Below, piece by piece: positions 1 to 7,100 of a stretch of DNA of 10,015 nucleotides (its first letter is position 1; every line of letters begins with the position of its first letter). The DNA is from Candidatus Aminicenantota bacterium (GTDB taxonomy: Bacteria; Acidobacteriota; Aminicenantia; Aminicenantales; Aminicenantaceae). The stretch lies in the NCBI GenBank assembly GCA_030614645.1, contig JAUWTR010000024.1, positions 1-10,015 on the forward strand, written 5' to 3'. The notes below the pieces were generated by a model that saw nothing but the letters and a program-made list of their open reading frames with translations, was not told where the DNA came from and searched no databases. The position numbers and the translations under genes are program-made.

Positions 1-29
1 CCTTTATGAGAAAATTTTTTACATAAAAT

Positions 30-1238
30 ATGAGACTACTTTTATCTGTCGTTGTCATTTTGGTGATCGCCCTTTTGGGGTCTCGCCTTACATTTTTAAA
101 CCGCCGCCTTCCCCTTGGTTTTAAAAACATATTATTTACAGGAGCTGAATACATATTTATCGGGGTTATCTTAGGCAGAATGGGCCTTAATCTTATAGAT
201 ACCCGGTCTTTAAATAATCTGGAACCATTTTTGATCTTCGGGCTTTGCTGGATCGGCTTTTTATTTGGCCTGCAATTCGAATTCCGTCAGCTCAAAAACC
301 TGCCGCGTTTCTACTTTTCAATCTCGGCCATACAGGCCTTTATTACTTTTTTAATCGTTAGTTTTGCGGTTTATCTATCATTTAGAGCACTGTTTTCCCT
401 TCCTGAAAACACCCTGCTAATAATGGCCATTACCCTTGGAAGTGCGGCCTCTTGTACCGCCCAATCTGCACTTGCCATAGTAAGTAATAACTATCAGTTT
501 GAAAACCGCAAGCTTTTAGCTCTTTTGCGTTATATCTCCAGTGTTGACGGAATCTTTGCTTTGTGTTTTTTTACTATTGCTATTTGGATAATGCCAGGCG
601 TTAATAATGCTAACTTTAGCTTAGCAAGGTCTCTAAGATGGTTTATTTTATCAATATCTTTAGGAATCCTATCAGCGCTTATCCTTATTATTCTGAGTAA
701 GACGAAATTCTCTCAACAGGAATTCCTTGTTTTTTTAATCGGGACAGTTCTATTCTGCGGAGGATTAGCATCAAAAGCAAATTCTTCACCTCTTGTGATC
801 GGCTTTATCTGTGGTACTATTACAGCAAACTTCTGCCGGCACCGCCTTCGTGCCCTGGCAACTATCATTCATTCTGAAAAATCCATTTATATCATTCTGC
901 TCATTATAATCGGGGCAAGCTGGTCTCTTAAATTTGATTATATTCTTTTGATCACAGGGATATATTTTTTAATAAGGACAACTGGCAAAGTTATTGGAAC
1001 ATTTACAGCCACAAGAATATTTAAAACGGATTTTAATACTCCACCTGCTCTTGGTTTAGGTCTTCTTTCTGAAGGTGGGTTGACTATTGCAATAATAATT
1101 AATTTCAAACTCCTCTATCCCCCTCTATCAGATTACCTGGTAACAATAATCATATTGTCCATGTTTGTTAATGAACTCATAAGCCCTAAGTTTATTCTCT
1201 ATCAACTAAAAGGTTCTAAAAAAATAATAAAAGGATAA
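30..1238 (+). CDS. CPA2-type cation/proton antiporter-like membrane protein (divergent)
   Basis: A 402-residue, very hydrophobic protein with about 11-13 predicted membrane segments and no large soluble domain, the usual size of the membrane part of CPA2 Na+/H+ or K+/H+ exchangers. Features that fit the fold are a small-residue-rich stretch at about 135-152 (GSAASCTAQSALAIV), in the place of the unwound TM4 signature; a single acidic residue, Asp173 (SVDG), in the next helix; RTTGKVIG at 316-323; and a late glycine-rich helix, GLGLLSEGG, at 342-350. The classical paired DD/ND/QD ion-binding motif is not complete. An in-frame stop at 24-26 makes ATG 30 the first possible start, but no convincing Shine-Dalgarno site precedes it, so translation may be coupled to a gene lying off the left edge. 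Its stop shares one base with the start of the next antiporter gene (TAATG), suggesting coupled synthesis and perhaps a hetero-oligomer. The superfamily is likely; the transported ion is unknown. Confidence 0.75.
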   Translation: MRLLLSVVVILVIALLGSRLTFLNRRLPLGFKNILFTGAEYIFIGVILGRMGLNLIDTRSLNNLEPFLIFGLCWIGFLFGLQFEFRQLKNLPRFYFSISAIQAFITFLIVSFAVYLSFRALFSLPENTLLIMAITLGSAASCTAQSALAIVSNNYQFENRKLLALLRYISSVDGIFALCFFTIAIWIMPGVNNANFSLARSLRWFILSISLGILSALILIILSKTKFSQQEFLVFLIGTVLFCGGLASKANSSPLVIGFICGTITANFCRHRLRALATIIHSEKSIYIILLIIIGASWSLKFDYILLITGIYFLIRTTGKVIGTFTATRIFKTDFNTPPALGLGLLSEGGLTIAIIINFKLLYPPLSDYLVTIIILSMFVNELISPKFILYQLKGSKKIIKG

Positions 1239-2554
1239 TGTTAAATAAAATAATCAGCCTTTTTCTTGCTCTTGCGACCATGTCTTTCATCATCCATGCC
1301 GGACTAAAACTAAATCAGAAAGACTGTCCTACCCTTGTTCTCGGTTTTATACTTATCGCTGCCTACTGTATCGGTCAATTATTAGAAAAAATAGGGCTTC
1401 CAGGCATAGTAGGTTATATCTTAACAGGCCTTTTTATGGGACCGTATTTCTTGAAATTCTACACAAGCTCTGCAATCAATGAGCTAAGCTTCATAAATAA
1501 CTTAGCGCTCGCTTTTATCGCCTTTTGTGCTGGAGGTGAATTACGGCTTTCTAATATACGGCGTACGTTAAAATCCATCATTTATTATATTTCGGGAATT
1601 ACTCTTGTAGTATTTACAGGGATCACATTACTAGTTTTTTCTATATCCAGCCTTATCCCTTTTCTAAGCGGGCTAAATCCTGGTGTTAAGCTTGCTGTCT
1701 CGGCAATTTTCGGGATCATCACTGTAGCACGTTCTCCCTCATCCGCTATTGCCATTATAAGTGAAACAAAAGCTAAAGGTCCCTATACTGACTTAGTATT
1801 AAGTGTATCAGTTGCCATGGATGTTATCGTCATCATGCTCTTTGCTGTTATCATATCAGTCTGCCAAATTATTATACAAACAAAAGGCGGAATGGATTTA
1901 TCCTTTATAGCAGCACTTATCTTAGAAATAGCTATTGCTTTTCTCCTTGGTTATCTGTTAGGGAAATTTATTGTTTTTCTAATTGAGAAAGTAAAAGTCG
2001 AATTTGCTGTTGTTATTATTGCCATGGGGTTTTTAGTGATAGAAATTTCCCGCCTTTTAGGCGAATATTTACATGAAGTCCATAATATCGGGTTTGAGAT
2101 AGAACCTCTTCTGATCTGTATAGCAGCGGGTTTTACTGTGCAAAATTTTTCTGACCATGGCAAAAAATTTCTAAAGAGAATGGACAGAGTTTCACTTCCG
2201 ATCTATATTGCCTTTTTTGCCATGACAGGAGCTGCGATGAACATCAATATACTACGCACAGGTTGGTTATTTGGACTTATTATCGTTGTGGCCCGTCTAA
2301 TATTAATCAATATCGGCTCATATTTCAGTGGAAAACTCTCTAAAACTCCTCCAAAGATCTATAAAAACGCCTGGTTAGGCTTTATTACTCAGGCAGGTGT
2401 AAGCTTAGGGCTGTTGACAGAAGTCGTGCGGCGATTCCCTGATATTGGACCCTCTATCCAAACAATCCTCATTGCTGCTATAATAATGAACCAGATAATC
2501 GGCCCTATAGCTTTTAAATATGGGCTTATAAAAGTGGGTGAGACTAATACATAA
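1238..2554 (+). CDS. CPA2 family cation:proton antiporter (KefB/NapA-like membrane domain)
   Basis: A 438-residue integral membrane protein expected to exchange Na+ or K+ for H+ at the cytoplasmic membrane. Family signatures are clearer than in its upstream partner: LPGIVGYILTGLFMGP at 54-69 matches the N-terminal CPA2 motif; VARSPSSAIAI at 163-173 occupies the TM4 position; Met194-Asp195 keeps one acid of the DD/ND/QD ion-binding pair; PIYIAFFAMTGAAMN at 321-335 and GFITQAGVSLGLL at 381-393 match conserved late helices. It has no C-terminal TrkA-N/RCK domain, so nucleotide gating of the KefC kind is not built in. Control may come instead from the IIA and PII-like proteins encoded just downstream. 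The ATG overlaps the upstream stop by one base. The nearest purine box (AAGGA, 1231-1235) is unusually close, which again suggests coupling. The gene ends 11 bases before the IIA gene. Confidence 0.88.
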   Translation: MLNKIISLFLALATMSFIIHAGLKLNQKDCPTLVLGFILIAAYCIGQLLEKIGLPGIVGYILTGLFMGPYFLKFYTSSAINELSFINNLALAFIAFCAGGELRLSNIRRTLKSIIYYISGITLVVFTGITLLVFSISSLIPFLSGLNPGVKLAVSAIFGIITVARSPSSAIAIISETKAKGPYTDLVLSVSVAMDVIVIMLFAVIISVCQIIIQTKGGMDLSFIAALILEIAIAFLLGYLLGKFIVFLIEKVKVEFAVVIIAMGFLVIEISRLLGEYLHEVHNIGFEIEPLLICIAAGFTVQNFSDHGKKFLKRMDRVSLPIYIAFFAMTGAAMNINILRTGWLFGLIIVVARLILINIGSYFSGKLSKTPPKIYKNAWLGFITQAGVSLGLLTEVVRRFPDIGPSIQTILIAAIIMNQIIGPIAFKYGLIKVGETNT

Positions 2555-2565
2555 AGGAGAAAATC

Positions 2566-3033
2566 ATGCGGATTACTGATTATTTAAACAAAGAGTGCAT
2601 TAAAATACCCCTCTCCAAAACAACTAAAAAGGGAATAATAGAAGAACTATTAGAGCTTATCCTATCAGTACATCCCGAAATTGACAAAGAAAAAGCATTC
2701 CACTGCCTTATTGAACGTGAAAAAATAGAGACAACCGCCATAGGAGACTATGTAGCGATTCCCCATGCGAGAATAAAAAACCTGGCAAAGATTTATCTCG
2801 CTTTTGGATTATCTGAAAACGGTATCAATTGTCACTCTATAGACGGCGAATGCGTTAAGCTTTTTTTCCTGATTCTTTTTCCTGAAGAGGAGATCAATGC
2901 TCAATTAAAATTCCTCGCCCGCATCTCCCGCCTCCTTAAGGATAAAAACCTCCGCACTAAACTATTTAAGTGTAAAGACCATGAAAAAGTAATAGACGCC
3001 TTTAAACAATACGAAGAGCATCATTTCCAATGA
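2566..3033 (+). CDS. PTS system EIIA component, fructose/PtsN type (PTS_EIIA_2)
   Basis: A 155-residue soluble protein, the normal length of a free-standing IIA-Fru/IIA-Ntr domain. The core motif AIGDYVAIPHARI (58-70) contains His67, the residue phosphorylated by HPr or NPr in this family. REKIETTAIG before it and the helix LKFLARISRLLKDKNLR (114-130) also match. No sugar permease (IIB or IIC) is encoded nearby; the partners are two ion antiporters and a PII-like protein, so a regulatory rather than sugar-transporting role is inferred. In enterobacteria, IIA-Ntr (PtsN) is known to control K+ handling through TrkA and KdpD, which makes control of the neighbouring antiporters a reasonable guess. 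An AAGGAG site at 2554-2559, six bases before the ATG, fixes the start. The upstream gap is 11 bases and the downstream gap 16. Confidence 0.92.
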   Translation: MRITDYLNKECIKIPLSKTTKKGIIEELLELILSVHPEIDKEKAFHCLIEREKIETTAIGDYVAIPHARIKNLAKIYLAFGLSENGINCHSIDGECVKLFFLILFPEEEINAQLKFLARISRLLKDKNLRTKLFKCKDHEKVIDAFKQYEEHHFQ

Positions 3034-3049
3034 TCAGCAGGACAATAAT

Positions 3050-3379
3050 ATGAAACTTGTAATAATTTTTCTCAACCAAATCGAATACCTGGACGATCTG
3101 CTTGCTGCATTTCTTGAAATAGGAGTGCCCGGTGCTACAGTTTTAGATTCAGTCGGAATGTGGCATGTTATAAGCCATGATATTCCTATATTCGCAGGAT
3201 TAAGAGACGCTTTTGCCGGAAGCAGTCCAACTAATAAAACAATTCTGATTGTAACTCAAGAAGATCAAATCGACCAAATAGATGAAGTACTACAGGATAT
3301 CACAGGATATCTGGATGAAACAGGCATAGCAAAGATGGTTTCTCTGCAGATCGATAAATTGTTCGGTTTTAAGTTCTGA
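3050..3379 (+). CDS. PII-like small signalling protein
   Basis: A 109-residue protein with the beta-alpha-beta start of the PII/GlnB-like ferredoxin fold: MKLVIIFLNQIEYLDDLLAA is followed by FLEIGVPGATVLDSVGMWHV, the same layout as the IIALAEIGVTGMTV region of canonical PII. A second half with strand TILIVTQ (64-70), helix 72-86 and a final strand around 93-101 completes the fold. The segment in the T-loop position (about 40-62) is short and has no tyrosine, so control by uridylylation at Tyr51 is unlikely. The canonical C-terminal ATP-binding residues are not evident either. It is best called PII-like, with an unknown ligand. As the last gene of the antiporter/IIA operon it probably senses a nucleotide, ion or bicarbonate-related signal and acts on the transporters; that is inference. 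AGGA at 3039-3042 lies seven bases before the ATG. Confidence 0.7.
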   Translation: MKLVIIFLNQIEYLDDLLAAFLEIGVPGATVLDSVGMWHVISHDIPIFAGLRDAFAGSSPTNKTILIVTQEDQIDQIDEVLQDITGYLDETGIAKMVSLQIDKLFGFKF

Positions 3380-3475
3380 GAAACTCAAGCTATTTGATTT
3401 AACCTGAATCATTCATAAATATCGACATTTTTTATAAATAGTAAAGGATAAATAAGGCATACAAAGGAGAACAAT

Positions 3476-4297
3476 ATGAAAATTATTAAGATGCGACTTA
3501 TTGTGTTGGGCATTTGTTTTGGATTGATGCTTGGTACTGGCAATATTAAGGCTCTGGAAGCTGGAGAGGAGCAAGCAAAAGATGGGATCAATGTAACAAT
3601 TTTGTATGACAATTATATCCATACAGAAGGGACAAAGGCAGATTGGGGATTCGCCTGCCTTATCGAAGGCACAGAAAAAACCATCCTCTTTGACACAGGC
3701 ACAAAACCGGATATTCTCTGGCACAATATAAAAAAACTCAACATCGATATCAATAAAATCGAGCAGATCGTGATCTCTCATGAACACGGAGACCATTTCG
3801 GAGGACTTTTTTCTTTTTTAGAAAAAAAATCCGATGCTCCTATCTATATCCCGGCATCATTTTCTGATACCTTTGTAAAGGGGACAGAAAAAGCCGGAGG
3901 AAAAGTTGTCAAAGTCACAGAACCTGTGGAATTATGCAAAAATGTTTACTTAACCGGTGAGATGGGAACCGAAATCATTGAACATTCGCTAATATTTGAT
4001 ACCAGCAAAGGGCTGGTTGTCATAACAGGCTGCGCTCATCCTGGAGTGACAAAGATAGTCAACAAAGCACGCGAGATTCTAAACAAAGATGTTTATTTTG
4101 TTTTCGGCGGCTTCCATCTGATGCAAAAATCCCAGGCCCAGGTACAGGCTATTATCAAACAATTCGAAGCGGCAGGAGTAGTCAAATGCGGGGCCACCCA
4201 CTGTACCGGCGACAAACAGATCGAGTGGTTTAAAGAGGCTTATGGCGATGATTATGTCTCAATGGGAGTCGGAAAAATAATAAAGATCGTTATATAA
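3476..4297 (+). CDS. Exported metallo-beta-lactamase-fold hydrolase (COG1237-like)
   Basis: A 273-residue MBL-fold protein. The metal-binding signature HEHGDH (His102, His104, Asp106, His107) is intact, and later ligands or conserved sites are GCAHPG (His188), GGFH (His214) and THCTGD (His242). The set LFDTG / SHEHGDHFGG / TGCAHPG / FGGFHL is typical of COG1237, whose archaeal members are annotated as dihydropterin-ribofuranosylaminobenzene-phosphate synthases; the reaction here cannot be deduced. The N-terminus has lysines, then a hydrophobic stretch at 7-22 and small residues near 22-29, which fits a Sec signal peptide or lipid-free export. A strong AAGGAG at 3464-3469, six bases upstream, supports the start. 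The 96-base gap from the previous gene suggests its own promoter, but only weak boxes are visible (TTGATT 3394-3399, TAAATA 3416-3421). The gene converges on the amidohydrolase operon. Confidence 0.88.
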   Translation: MKIIKMRLIVLGICFGLMLGTGNIKALEAGEEQAKDGINVTILYDNYIHTEGTKADWGFACLIEGTEKTILFDTGTKPDILWHNIKKLNIDINKIEQIVISHEHGDHFGGLFSFLEKKSDAPIYIPASFSDTFVKGTEKAGGKVVKVTEPVELCKNVYLTGEMGTEIIEHSLIFDTSKGLVVITGCAHPGVTKIVNKAREILNKDVYFVFGGFHLMQKSQAQVQAIIKQFEAAGVVKCGATHCTGDKQIEWFKEAYGDDYVSMGVGKIIKIVI

Positions 4298-4327
4298 ATA
4301 ACACTCAGATTCCACAACAAATAATGC

Positions 4328-4353
4328 GCCCTAAGGGCCTTTTATTTCTTTTT
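4328..4353 (+). terminator. Possible intrinsic terminator between convergent genes
   Basis: A GCCC stem arm at 4328-4331, loop TAA, and GGGC at 4335-4338 are followed by a T-rich stretch at 4340-4353 (TTTTATTTCTTTTT). It lies 30 bases after the stop of the metallo-hydrolase gene and runs into the 3' end of the opposing amidohydrolase gene. The stem is only 4 bp, although outer A/T pairs (AATAA with TTATT) could lengthen it across an internal loop. It is plausible for the + strand only, because the reverse direction lacks a comparable T tract. Confidence 0.4.
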
Positions 4354-5736
4354 AAAACCAGCGGCGTCATCGGAATCAGCAGCATACCCTTTTTCCCGTC
4401 CTCTTGTAAAAAAATAATCCCAATAACTTGCTGTTCCTTGAGGCTGATCCAAATCTACTGAAATCCCATCCTTGAAGACCATTTTGACTTTCCTGATATT
4501 GGAAATATTTTCCAAAGGATTCTCGGAAACAACCACGAGATCAGCCAGTTTGCCTTCCTCTACTGTTCCCAGTTTATCAAGCACCCTGCACAGATCCGCA
4601 CAATTACGCGTTGCAGCGATAAGAGCATCCATCTCGCTAATGCCGGAAAGCACAAATTGTTCGATTTCCAGAATCCCGAGTTCACCAACAGGGGTAGAGT
4701 CAGAACCTATGCATACCTTCACTCCGGCTTTAAACGCCTTGAGCAGCGCCTTTCTCTGATGCAGGGCATGTTCCTGGGTTCTCTCATCTGCATAAGCGAC
4801 AAGGGTGCGGCCTTTTGCTGCTTTTTCATCTTCGCAATACCCCAAAGCGGCCAGCCGTTTGTCCCTCTCTCTGATGTACTGGTCGCTCAGGTTACAGATA
4901 ATGGTGGGCACATAAAACGTCCCCTTTTCGGCCATCAACTTGATCGTCTTGTCCTTTAATCCATACCCGTGTTCGATGCAATCCACTCCAGCCTGGACGG
5001 ATCGATAGGTTGTAGGCTCCTTAGAGTGAGAACATACCCGCAGCCCCATATGATGGGCGACTTGCACAGCAGCTTCGACTTCATCAGGAAGCATTTCCAC
5101 TTCCATGATCTTGATCCAATCTACACCTTGTGCGATCTGCATGCGTACTGCTTTTCTAATCTCAGCTGCTCCATCAAAACCGATCGGTATATCGCCACGA
5201 TGCCCGCCGGTGATTGATACTTCATTGCCGCTGGCAAAGATACGGGGTCCCATAAAGTAACCCTGATCAAAGACATCTCTCCAAGCCACATCCAAATAAG
5301 CCAGCTCACCGACCGTACGAATGCTAGTGAATCCCTTTGTTAGACCATCCATTGCGTTTAAACCTGACCGTATGACTGCTGAAGGAAGCAGCTCATTGTC
5401 CAGGATATGATTCGGATCAGGCAAGAGAGCGGACAAATGCATATGAACATTCCAAAAGCCGGGGAGCAGATAAGCACCACCCAGATCAATGACCTTAACA
5501 TCCTCTTGTCCTTTGGGTTTTTGATACGATCCAGGCTTGATCGCTGTGATCATATTCCCGGTAATGACCACAGTCATGTTCCTCATCGGTTTACTGCCTG
5601 TGCAGTCGATCACATTACAGTTGTAAAGAACTGTTTTTGAAGGGAGATCGGATATTTTCGGTTCTGCAATCCCAAACTGCGTAATTAAAACCAACCCGAC
5701 TAATATCAGAAATGCCGGTATTGTTTTGTTTTTCAT
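4342..5736 (-). CDS. Exported metal-dependent amidohydrolase (imidazolonepropionase/prolidase-like)
   Basis: A 464-residue amidohydrolase-superfamily TIM-barrel enzyme. Visible metal and catalytic positions are the HxH pair His98/His100 (NVHMH), Lys209 in WIKIMEV (the carboxylated-lysine position), His237 (CSHSKE), His256 (IEHGYG) and Asp346 (IGSDSTP), so a binuclear active site looks intact. The flanking beta-sandwich segments are also present: NVIDCTG near 41-47 and LGTVEEGKLADLVVV near 389-403. These features match the group containing carboxypeptidases, dipeptidases and cyclic-amide hydrolases; the exact substrate cannot be read. Residues 1-24 (lysines, a hydrophobic core, then FGIA before EPK) look like a Sec signal peptide, so the enzyme should act outside the cytoplasm. 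About 30 residues past the usual barrel end (435-464) form a charged tail. GAGGAG at 5743-5748, six bases before the ATG, fixes the start. It is the last gene of the three-gene minus-strand operon. Confidence 0.9.
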   Translation of the reverse strand: MKNKTIPAFLILVGLVLITQFGIAEPKISDLPSKTVLYNCNVIDCTGSKPMRNMTVVITGNMITAIKPGSYQKPKGQEDVKVIDLGGAYLLPGFWNVHMHLSALLPDPNHILDNELLPSAVIRSGLNAMDGLTKGFTSIRTVGELAYLDVAWRDVFDQGYFMGPRIFASGNEVSITGGHRGDIPIGFDGAAEIRKAVRMQIAQGVDWIKIMEVEMLPDEVEAAVQVAHHMGLRVCSHSKEPTTYRSVQAGVDCIEHGYGLKDKTIKLMAEKGTFYVPTIICNLSDQYIRERDKRLAALGYCEDEKAAKGRTLVAYADERTQEHALHQRKALLKAFKAGVKVCIGSDSTPVGELGILEIEQFVLSGISEMDALIAATRNCADLCRVLDKLGTVEEGKLADLVVVSENPLENISNIRKVKMVFKDGISVDLDQPQGTASYWDYFFTRGREKGYAADSDDAAGFKKK

Positions 5737-5791
5737 AGTTTTCTCCTCTTATAAATCAGATTAAATCAAAAGGGGCAGTACTGCAGCAATT

Positions 5792-7087
5792 CTATTTTCT
5801 GTGGCCTGCTATTTTTTTGATCCCAGCCAGAAGCATATCCACTTCTTTATGGGTTATATATATATGAGTGGAGACCCGGCAGCCGTATGTGCCTTTTTTA
5901 CTGCTCCCTACTGTGCGTATCACAATATTATATTTTTGTCTGACAAATTCTACAATATCCTTGGGTTCGACTCCTTTGATTGAAAAAGCTGTCAAGCCGC
6001 CGCTTATATATGGATCCTGAGAAGTGTGCAGTTTTGCTCCCGGAATCTTTTTCAATTCCTGTTTAAAATGTCCGGCCAAAGACTTTATTCTTTTCTCGAT
6101 CCGTGCTTTACCGATATAGTTCTGAAAGTTGACAGCTTCACCCAAAGCGATACCAAGTGCATCAGCTCTTTGTCCCAGTGTTTCATATTTCCGGGCATTT
6201 TTGCTGCTCCAACCAGAGGTGACGATCGAAGGCCAGAGCCTGTCCTGAACTTCTTTTCGTACATAAAACACGCCAACTCCAGTGGGCGCTCCCAGCCATT
6301 TATAAGGGCTAGTAGCAAAAAAATCGATTCCCAGCTCCTTCATATCCAGGTCCAGCATGCCGATCCCATGGGCACTGTCAGCTGCAACTAAAAGGCCTTT
6401 TTCATGAGCCATTTTGCACAGCTCTTTAAGGGGAGATATCAGGCCGGAAATATACACTGTATGGCTGACACTTATTACCTTAGTTTTCGGGGTTATCGCT
6501 TTTCTAAATCCGTCGACAAATTCATCAACGCTCTTAGGAGGGAGCCCGATGGGAACCTCTTTTATCTTAATCCCAAAGCGCTCTTCCTTGATCTTCCAAG
6601 GATGAGTTCCCCCGGGATGCTCCATAGTCGAAATTAAAACCTCATCTCCCTCTTTCATATCCAATCCATTGGCTACAAAATTCATGCCTTCTGTTGTGTT
6701 ACGGACAATCGCTACTTCATCTGTAGAGGCATTGATGAATTCTGCCACTCTGGAGCGCACCTCTTCTTTTTTACGGGGTAAATAAGTATAAGCATCAACT
6801 GGGCTTGTAGCCTGCACTTTAAATGTTTTCATAAGAGTATTAAATACCGGTTTAGGCATGGGGCCGACTGTCCCGTTATTCATCATTATAAGCCCGTCCT
6901 GGAATAAGAATTTATCCCTGATAGCATCCCAGTACACACCGTCCGGCGCTTCATCTTTGACATACTCCTGGTTTAAGGTTTTTATGCCCTGGTATATAGA
7001 AGCGTTCATTTTATCCAGAGCAGTTACAGATAAAGCAGAACCTGCAACCATATACTTAACAAAGTCTCTTCTTGTAAGATTTCCCAT
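5792..7087 (-). CDS. Tat-exported class V aminotransferase-fold PLP enzyme (isopenicillin-N-epimerase/cysteine-desulfurase-like)
   Basis: A 431-residue fold-type I PLP enzyme of the aminotransferase class V family. Landmarks in order are NNGTVGPMP at 70-78; NTTEGMN at 130-136 (phosphate-binding loop); His157 in EHPGG; Asp237 with His240 in AADSAHG (pyridine-N contact); Lys263 in TSPYKWLG (Schiff-base lysine); and Arg404 in CRVSTHIY, the usual carboxylate-binding arginine. All key positions are present, so the enzyme should be active. The family includes epimerases, desulfurases and lyases; the reaction is unknown. The N-terminus TRRDFVKYMVAGSALSVTA is a very good twin-arginine leader, which implies folding with PLP in the cytoplasm before export. 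AAGGAG at 7094-7099, six bases upstream, supports the start. Only 13 bases separate it from the upstream DUF362 gene, and 55 from the downstream amidohydrolase, so co-transcription is likely. Confidence 0.92.
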   Translation of the reverse strand: MGNLTRRDFVKYMVAGSALSVTALDKMNASIYQGIKTLNQEYVKDEAPDGVYWDAIRDKFLFQDGLIMMNNGTVGPMPKPVFNTLMKTFKVQATSPVDAYTYLPRKKEEVRSRVAEFINASTDEVAIVRNTTEGMNFVANGLDMKEGDEVLISTMEHPGGTHPWKIKEERFGIKIKEVPIGLPPKSVDEFVDGFRKAITPKTKVISVSHTVYISGLISPLKELCKMAHEKGLLVAADSAHGIGMLDLDMKELGIDFFATSPYKWLGAPTGVGVFYVRKEVQDRLWPSIVTSGWSSKNARKYETLGQRADALGIALGEAVNFQNYIGKARIEKRIKSLAGHFKQELKKIPGAKLHTSQDPYISGGLTAFSIKGVEPKDIVEFVRQKYNIVIRTVGSSKKGTYGCRVSTHIYITHKEVDMLLAGIKKIAGHRK

Positions 7088-7100
7088 TAAAGTCTCCTTA

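Noticed and set aside
3..26. Short in-frame end (MRKFFT then stop) that could be the tail of an upstream gene
   Set aside because: Only eight codons are visible, so no gene can be supported; it is useful only as evidence that the first antiporter cannot start further upstream.
3361..3400. Possible terminator after the PII-like gene
   Set aside because: Only tiny stems (GAG-AAA-CTC) are present and no T tract follows them.
3413..3796. Open frame on the minus strand opposite the metallo-hydrolase gene
   Set aside because: It overlaps a gene with an intact metal-binding motif and strong ribosome site, and its own product shows no domain or plausible start site.
4472..4959. Overlapping plus-strand open frames inside the amidohydrolase gene
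   Set aside because: They mirror a well-supported gene with complete active-site motifs; the products look like low-information translations.
5775..5784. Palindrome GCAGTACTGC between the PLP-enzyme and amidohydrolase genes
   Set aside because: Ten bases with no loop or T tract; too short to call an operator or terminator.
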